Shown here one piece after another: positions 33,504-39,061 of a DNA stretch of 39,061 bases; the first letter of the stretch is position 1, and every line of letters begins with the position of its first letter. A program made the position numbers and the translations under genes. The notes beneath the pieces were generated by a model. The model was not told the DNA's origin. It did not search any database and worked only from the letters and a program-made list of their open reading frames with translations. The stretch spans positions 1 to 39,061 of the forward strand of contig JAOAPB010000044.1 in NCBI GenBank assembly GCA_025462645.1, in the 5' to 3' direction. This DNA is from Edaphobacter sp. Lineage in GTDB: Bacteria; Acidobacteriota; Terriglobia; Terriglobales; Acidobacteriaceae.

Positions 33504-34935
33504 TCACTTTGGAGTCTCCGGTAATGCAACGACTTGCAAGCCGAATTGAGCAGCCTTTTTCTGTAAGTATTGAAGCTGCTGGTCTCGCTGTCTTTGCTCA
33601 TAGAACTCGGTTCCGCGATCCAGGTAGTCTTGTCCGAACTTGAGCATGCGGTAGAAGAGGATGGCCAAGGTGCGGGCCATGGCGGTGATTGCTTTGGGTG
33701 GACCAAGACGGCTACGAAGGCGACGGAACTTCGCACCGAGATAGCTTTGGCTTGTGCGAAGCGTGGAGGCAGCCATGCGGAAAGCGGTAGCTGCGCGATT
33801 GACGACCTTCCGCGTTCGCTTCTTCAGAATTCTGCCTCCGCTCAATTCGTTGGAGGGGCAGAGCCCGAGCCAGGATGCGAAATGATTTTCACTCGGCCAG
33901 CGGCTCATATCCAATCCTACTTCGCTGATGACTGTTTGCCCTGTCATCACATCTATTCCGTCTATTCGGGTCAGATCCACGCCACTGATTCTTTGGAGCT
34001 CGTGATGCAAATCAAACCGAGGAATGTTGCCGTCTTTTCGCCGTTTCCGTTTCTTGGGCGGCCGCTGTGTTTCCTTCGTTCCACTGTTTTCTTCGCCTGC
34101 GCGTAACTCTGGAAGGCTCTGCAACTGTTGTTCCAGTTCGCGATCGCATTCCGCAATCTGCGTTTGGCAAAAGTCGTAGCGAGCCAGTTCTTGTTTGACT
34201 TGAAATAAGAGTTCTGCTCGCCAGTTTCCGCGAAGGCTCGCGATAATATCCTCACGACTGGCTTTGATCCGAGGATCGCGAAAGTCGGCCAACTTCGCTG
34301 GATCACGCTCCGCGTTCACAACCGCCCGCAAAACTTGTAGCCCGGTCTTTCCGCTGAGATCGCTAATGACATTTTGCCAACTGCAGGTTCATTTGCGTTA
34401 GCGCTTTCTGAATGCGTTGGACGCACTGGCCAGCCGTCTTCACATGTTGATCACGCTGCCGCCAGTAGGCTCGTAGAACACGAATCTCCGATGCCGACCG
34501 GAATGAATTCCGTAACAGCCCATAGGTATGCAGTTTTAGGAGCCATTGACTCTCTTGAACGTCGGTCTTGCGGCCTGGCAGATTCTTGGTGTCCCGTGCA
34601 TTCACCAAATACACTTCGATTCCATGCTCTTCCAAGATGTCGTACAAAGGGATCCAATAAACACCCGTAGACTGCATCGCTACCGTTTGCACTCCCCGCC
34701 CCTTCAGCCACACGGCCATCCGAATCAACTCCGCGGTAAAGCAGTTGAAGCGCTGTACCGGCACCTCATCCTAGGTGGGCGCAATCGCCACATAATGCTC
34801 CTCATTGCCAACATCAATCCCAGCTGCATTTCGGTGGACGACATCCAGCCCAGGGTTGCTGGACCATAGCCGCCGCACCAAGTCCTTCCGCTGCTGTCGG
34901 TTTAATTTTTCGTCCGCTTTTTGCAAAGCTGCCAT
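33504..34935 (-). mobile_element. IS110-family element with transposase broken in two places
   Basis: The transposase starts at 34935 with AAGGAGG six bases upstream. AAGIDVGNEEHYVA holds the first catalytic aspartate of the DEDD nuclease. A TAG at 34771-34773 interrupts the frame, which continues unchanged as VPVQRFNCFTAELIRMAV, AMQSTGVYWIPLYDILEE and NARDTKNLPGRKTDVQE. One extra base near 34366 shifts the frame; VISDLSGKTGLQVLRAVVNA and the rest follow to the stop at 33504, including the serine region of the transposase_20 domain (RISGVDLTRIDGIDVMTG, SENHFASWLGLCPSNELSGG). The insertion is otherwise full length, so it decayed after arrival. No terminal inverted repeats are evident, as usual for IS110. 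Confidence 0.85.
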
Positions 34936-34980
34936 CTCGCCTCCTTTTGACAGCTTGGCCCGGTGGCGAAATGTGATCAT

Positions 34981-35487
34981 TCTCTCCAGCGAGGTCGAGC
35001 CCGCCGGAAGTCTGACGAACTGCCATCAAACAAGCGATCGCATGACACCGGAACCACGCTCAAATGCGGGCAGAAACGCACCAATGTGCAACCAGGTCTT
35101 AGCTTGCCAAGCCGTCCTGACCAGCGTCTCACCTTCACGTCTGCCGTTCAATTAGCCCTGACCTGCCGTTCAGTTTCTGCCACTAGCGACGCCACATAGG
35201 ATACGTTCATCGCTCAAATCTCGGAATCATGCTTGTCTGTTTTCAATCCTTTTCCAGGATTAACTGCATTGTCGCTGCACTGAAATCCCGGACTGTTGCA
35301 CATAAAACCCGGACGAAGTTCATGCTGAAGTCTGTCCGGGATATAAGTACAAAGATGCCAATATGCCCCTTTTGCATGCATCAGTTTCGGTCATTGGCGT
35401 TTCTGAAACGTCATTGTTCCCCCAAGCCCCCAACTACAGTATCCCAAACGGAATCAACATACTCATCGGACATGGACCCCGTACCGA
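34981..35487. other. Stretch without a firm gene; possible small zinc-finger-like frame
   Basis: A rightward frame ending at 35501 (from an ATG at 35322 or 35355) contains KMPICPFCMHQFRSLAFLK with RHC following: CPFC and a HC pair twelve residues later are spaced like a C2H2/C2HC zinc finger. There is no ribosome site of note and no neighbour supporting it. Otherwise nothing recognised. Confidence 0.2.
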
Positions 35488-35790
35488 TCAGAAGACGGTA
35501 GTACAACCCCCGTAGAGCACGTCGAGAAGAATATCGGGATCGATACGTGATGGAATTTCGCCTGAGGCGATTCCAGCCTTAATCACGGCGATAGTCGATG
35601 CACGGCGTTTTGCGATCCACCGCTCGCGAAACGCAGTCTCCAGTTCAGAGTTGAATTGCGCTTCCGCGAGCAAAGAGCGGATGAGCAATCCAGTCTTTCC
35701 TCGGAAAGCCTTGGCTAAGAGTTTCATCTGCCGCCGAAGGCTTTCACGCACATTGGGCAAAGTGGGGAAAGCAATGGCCGACCGAGGAGC
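35488..35790 (-). pseudogene. TetR/AcrR-family regulator, C-terminal ligand domain only
   Basis: PNVRESLRRQMKLLAKAFRG, KTGLLIRSLLAEAQFNSELE, TAFRERWIAKRRASTIAVIK and DPDILLDVLYGG follow the C-terminal helices of TetR regulators of the kind ending LDLLYGPLYYRLL. After LYG the sequence diverges and stops. The N-terminal helix-turn-helix is missing, so it cannot bind DNA. Both ends were cut. Confidence 0.65.
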
Positions 35791-36138
35791 CGGTGCCTAA
35801 CTTAGAAGAATCATCGTTTCTCGGGTTGATCGTGTCCGTTGGAAAGCGTTGGTGCAGGTTGGGGAGTTCAGCATGAATTTGTGGCTTCAAGACACCTTGT
35901 ACAGCTAGCGAGATGTGCAACCTCGAGGATGGTAAATGCCTGCTCCGAAGTGCTGTTGTATTGCTGCCATATGGTCGATGGACATGCACTCGCCCTCAGG
36001 TTCTGAGAACAGGCGTTTGCGCAACTCTAAGAAGAAACTCTTATTAAACAGCCATCTTCGCGAACCGTGCGATTTTTTGAACATGACAAGGTCCACACTT
36101 TGCTCCCTAAAGTCTGCTGCCACTTTGTTCGGTCCGCT
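35791..36138. other. Stretch without a recognisable gene
   Basis: A leftward frame (36123-35905) reads WLFNKSFFLELRKRLFSEPE and IDHMAAIQQHFGAGIYHPRG. It matches no family I know and lacks a clear start. Likely another remnant. Confidence 0.25.
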
Positions 36139-37457
36139 TCAGATGCCTGAGGGAGTCCAACTTGATAGAAAGCTGTTATTGCCCTGCCGAAAGAACGTAC
36201 CTCTCGGATCGTGAGACTTCCTGACAAAATCGTTAAGAATTGTCGAGGTCGCATTTTCCAGGCCAGAACGCACATTCGTTTTGAAATACGAAGAAATCAC
36301 AGGAGCGGATTGAGGCTTCTCATTGATGCGCAGGAAGATCGGCGTATTAACCGGAAGCTCCACGTTCGAACCTTTGGCTACAAATGTATCGTAGATCTTC
36401 ATAGAAGCCCCTAAGTATCCAAAGCCTGTGGCCGTCGCTGCCGACGCTTGTGCTGCACCGGCACCAAGCAGTCCAAAACCTTTGCCTTCTCGACCGACGG
36501 TGAGGTTTTGGCCGCCGGAGGATTGGACCCCTGCAACAGTTGCATCCACACTGCTGGATATTCCATCAGGCGCCAGTGCGGACTGAAACGAGAATAGAAG
36601 AGCACCATTCTTCTTCATCCAATCAGCGGACTTTGCTTTGCTGACGGTGCCTTTGAGCCTTGTGCCCGCTGGATAGAGAAGGTCGTGGTCTGAGTTGTAA
36701 TACGGCCGTGAGACCGCCGCCTCGATGAAAGCTCCATGTGCAATCATCTGTGACTTTAATGGCGTCAGGTGACGAAGCTGAAGGTAGTTATCGCCGAATG
36801 GCGGATGGGAAGCGGCTACTGACTGGACGGGTCTTGGAGCTGTAATTGGATCGAACAAAGCCGAATTGAAGATCGTGCCTTGATTGATGTATTTCGGGAT
36901 GGAATGGCAGCCTTGTAATGGCGGATTCGCGGAGCCGTTGCAATTTGTTCGGCTCCCGGAGAGGCTCAGCTGCATCTTTGATTTTCTGGTGAATGCCGGG
37001 ACGTTCAGATTTAGATAGATACTGCGCCGTCTTCACACCACTGACGCCAACCGTCGTGTCAGTATGAATCGGTAGCGAAGTTCCGTCGGGGAGAATGAGA
37101 TGGTCAAAGGTCACGTTGGCGGTCTGCGGGCTGAGGCGGCGTAAAATCACCATTCAGGAGCCGCGCAGTTCGCTTATTTAGAGGAGCTGTGGAAACGGAG
37201 GATACATACCCGACAATCTTTGAACCCTCGGGAATAGCAAGAGTGGTCCCTATATATACGGGCTCCACGAGTCTCGCTGTAACCGGTTCGCCTGACTTGG
37301 TGATGCGCAGACTTTTATCGAGTCTGCACCGAAGCTCATTCCCCGATCCAACAACGATTTTTCGGGAGAAGGCTGAGCTTCCTGCGCGGCCGCAAGTGAT
37401 ACAGATGCGGTCAATATTGAAAACGAAAAAAATCATTCCCGTAATGTGCGACTTCAT
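36139..37457 (-). pseudogene. Secreted two-domain hypothetical protein, two frameshifts
   Basis: Start at 37457 with GAGGG five bases upstream and a hydrophobic leader (GMIFFVFNIDRICITC). First repeat unit: VTARLVEPVYIGTTLAIPEG then SKIVGYVSSVSTAP. After a shift near 37145, TANVTFDHLILPDGTSLPIH; after another near 36935, KYINQGTIFNSALFDPIT and the second unit DHDLLYPAGTRLKGTVSKAK with ALLFSFQS, then glycine-rich sequence and PVNTPIFLRINEKPQ. The repeated (L/I)xxPxGxxxxGxV motif is shared with VirB10/TrbI-like barrels and with uncharacterised acidobacterial secreted proteins. Reconstructed length is about 430 residues. Function not known. Confidence 0.55.
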
Positions 37458-38123
37458 AGTTACCCTCGTTTGGACTTGGCGAATACGATCTCAGTGGAAA
37501 CTGAAACCATCGCGCCTGACTTCGTTAACTTGAAGTTAGTTTCCATCACACTGCAATGCGGTCAGAATATGTTGAGATTTGTACGAATTTGTATGAGGAT
37601 TGGTCTATTCGAACGCCAATTCAAAGTCGAAGCCCATGTGTCGACCATCTTTCAACGTGTCCATCGGTGTGAAATTCTCGAACCACGGAAACTATCCACC
37701 GCCGGTTGTATTGAACCTGGAAGGTGCCGCAAACACCTGTTTCAAAGCAACTATTGAATTGCCTTCACAACAACCCGATCACTCGCTCTGTACATGGCAG
37801 TATGTAACATGGAATCTCGTGAGCAACTTGCGTAATTTGCCCCGGTAGTTGGATGTTTGTCGACTTCGCTATAGCTGGCCAATTATGGACCTCTCAGATA
37901 GTTGTCTCTGAACAAAATGCAGATCGCTTTGCGGATTTTGGTGGTAGAAGCCTTCATCGTGAGCTTAGTGGGTACGTCGTTCCGGCCGAGCAAAGCTTGC
38001 AGATCCAAATTGGACACTGGTCCCACTATGGTTGCAGCGTGCTATTCCAGGCACATGAATCAGCTGGCCCAGATAAAGCGGTTGTGGGCGCAGCGTGTTC
38101 AGCCATGATTCGAGAGTGGCGAT
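37458..38123. other. Long stretch without a firm gene
   Basis: No confident gene. Leftward, around 37605-37740, FAAPSRFNTTGGG, a stop, then FPWFENFTPMDTLKDGRHMG and FDFELAFE look coding but are unassigned. Rightward, the frame ending at 38108 has a leader-like start (MQIALRILVVEAFIVSLVGT) and no recognisable body. Confidence 0.25.
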
Positions 38124-38544
38124 CTACTTTCGCTCGTTCATAGGCATGCGCTCTGCCATAGCAGGATATGTCGTGCCATTTCCCTTTTTCACATTCAAGA
38201 GCATTTTGTCTCCTTCTACGTGTCCTGAAATCTCTATCGACCTTGAAATCAGACCCTGCCTTCCAGAGGCTGAGATCTTGATAGCAGCGCCGACATAGTT
38301 AACCCTCGCTGATGCTCATTGCTTTTCCGTTCAAGGGCGTAACCGTACCTACCAGTGACGATCCGCTTTCAGTTAAGTCAAGCGTCGAGATGTCCTCTTT
38401 ACCATTATCGTTTTGTGTTCGCAGATGCCACTTGCCGGTGAGATCGGGGCGTTTTTGTTCCTGGCCCCCTAACGGTTGCATCATTGGCGTTGCGATCGGA
38501 ATGGTTGCGCTGGGCGTAGGAGCCGGTCCGCGGACCGCAAGCAA
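38124..38544 (-). pseudogene. Small secreted beta-rich protein, frameshifted
   Basis: PDLTGKWHLRTQNDNGKED, TLDLTESGSSLVGTVTPLN and GKAMSISEG stop at about 38299; a neighbouring frame continues YVGAAIKISASGRQGLISRS, EISGHVEGDKMLLNVKKGNG and TYPAMAERMPMNERK to the stop at 38124. The TGxW, LxLxxxGxxLxGTV, GxVxGDxMxL pattern is that of small lipocalin-like secreted proteins common in Acidobacteriota. A single indel near 38300 separates the halves. The N-terminal start (TTG at 38544 in this frame) is doubtful, and any signal peptide is out of frame. Confidence 0.55.
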
Positions 38545-38727
38545 CGGCCTTTACCACGGAATCATGCGGTCTTCGACCCTCCTCGCGAGTTCCGGCCCGG
38601 GTTGTCGGCCAAAACGCGCCGCCCTGCGCTGTCAAGACCCTGATTGCCTTATCTCTATATAAACCAAAGACTTCGACGTGGCATACTAGTTTCCCTCCAT
38701 CCACTACAATCAATACAGAGATCAAAG

Positions 38728-38753
38728 AAAGCCCCGACAACGCTCGGGGCTTT
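38728..38753. terminator. Strong bidirectional Rho-independent terminator
   Basis: AAAGCCCCGA (38728-38737), loop CAACGC, TCGGGGCTTT (38744-38753): ten perfectly paired bases with A-run and T-run on opposite sides, so it works in both directions. It has no intact gene on either side in the window. Confidence 0.85.
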
Positions 38754-38874
38754 CCCATGATCGCCCGCAACTTCAATCAGGAGAGGACTTTACCCGTAAC
38801 CTATTTAGAATGACGATTTTGCAAGCCATTAAACCAGCAAATAAAACAAAATAAACAGGTTACGCCTGAGTGTA

Positions 38875-38916
38875 CCGGGACATCCGTTACACTTTGGACC
38901 GGGGACATCCGTTACA
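38875..38916. repeat. Tandem 17/18-bp repeat resembling an IS end
   Basis: CCGGGACATCCGTTACA (38875-38891) and CCGGGGACATCCGTTACA (38899-38916) are separated by seven bases. The complementary TGTAACGGATGTCCC sequence is known to me from the ends of IS481-type elements in environmental genomes. The remaining 145 bases to the edge carry no recognised gene, so the element body, if present, lies to the right. Confidence 0.5.
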
Positions 38917-39061
38917 AGTCCCTTGCGGTGGTAGGGGCTTAAATCTGGGTTTAGTGCTGGGTCTTTGCCGTTGTTTCTAACTATCTAATCTCGTTGTCGA
39001 GGCCGTGGGAATGTGGTAATCCCGAAGGGATTTCCAAAGAGTGTGGGAAGAGTGGGAAGCC

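Noticed and set aside
34363..34764. Loss of a catalytic glutamate in the IS110 transposase (QSTGVYW instead of ESTGVYW)
   Set aside because: Many IS110 relatives appear to carry glutamine here, so I do not count it as a lesion; the nonsense codon and indel are enough.
35322..35501. Small zinc-finger protein (CPFC...HC)
   Set aside because: Spacing is suggestive, but there is no clear start signal and the frame runs into the TetR remnant; kept only as a note in the gap description.
1..39061. CRISPR array, tRNA or rRNA genes
   Set aside because: No regularly spaced repeats and no cloverleaf or rRNA-like sequence were noticed on either strand; a covariance-model scan was not possible.

Overview
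The window looks like accessory chromosomal DNA of an Acidobacteriota bacterium, probably class Terriglobia. The support is the type of genes rather than any marker: a 1178-residue TonB-dependent receptor with an N-terminal carboxypeptidase-regulatory-like domain, a padR gene overlapping an ADOP-type permease start, secreted FmdA/AmdA enzymes, a secreted imidazolonepropionase-like amidohydrolase, and remnants of several IS families. No rRNA, tRNA or CRISPR array was seen. Taxonomy and most family calls are by recognition, not by database search.

Layout. Positions 1-9300 are mostly a gene graveyard: a sugar-phosphate isomerase with a nonsense codon, tyrosine-recombinase scraps, VOC, ChrA, SMC-like ATPase, porin, aspartyl-protease, HTH-regulator and M28-peptidase fragments, many joined end to end in chimeric reading frames. 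Two intact islands stand in it: a secreted haem-containing PQQ dehydrogenase (1905-3920) and a Gfo/Idh/MocA oxidoreductase (4275-5273). Positions 9526-19410 form a leftward block: amidohydrolase, frameshifted FmdA, TonB receptor, intact FmdA, then a NarL-type histidine kinase and response regulator that overlap. This reads as a locus for import and hydrolysis of an amide-like compound, one of its two amidases being broken. Positions 19560-22500 are again remnants (histidine-kinase membrane piece, ADOP N-terminus, DUF3050, TonB piece, IS110, IS6, FAD oxidoreductase) around an intact padR.

Positions 22664-30460 hold a family-1 glycosyltransferase, an intact FtsX/MacB-type permease, a translationally coupled NAD-dependent reductase and acyl-AMP ligase on the opposite strand, and a leftward operon of ABC ATPase plus LolA-like outer-membrane lipoprotein-sorting protein. 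The permease just upstream of that ATPase has collapsed to its two ends. This is the best candidate for an uncharacterised functional system: making, glycosylating and exporting a lipid-like product, with the permease at 24184 possibly replacing the lost one.

Positions 30650-39061 contain YVTN and radical-SAM fragments, an intact class II aldolase with a TTG start, an intact membrane-anchored alpha/beta hydrolase, an IS110 element with broken transposase, a half TetR gene, a frameshifted two-domain secreted protein, a small frameshifted secreted protein, a strong terminator, and a direct repeat resembling an IS end running off the window. The high density of frameshifts and nonsense codons could be decay or assembly error; the long intact genes among them favour decay, but raw reads would decide.
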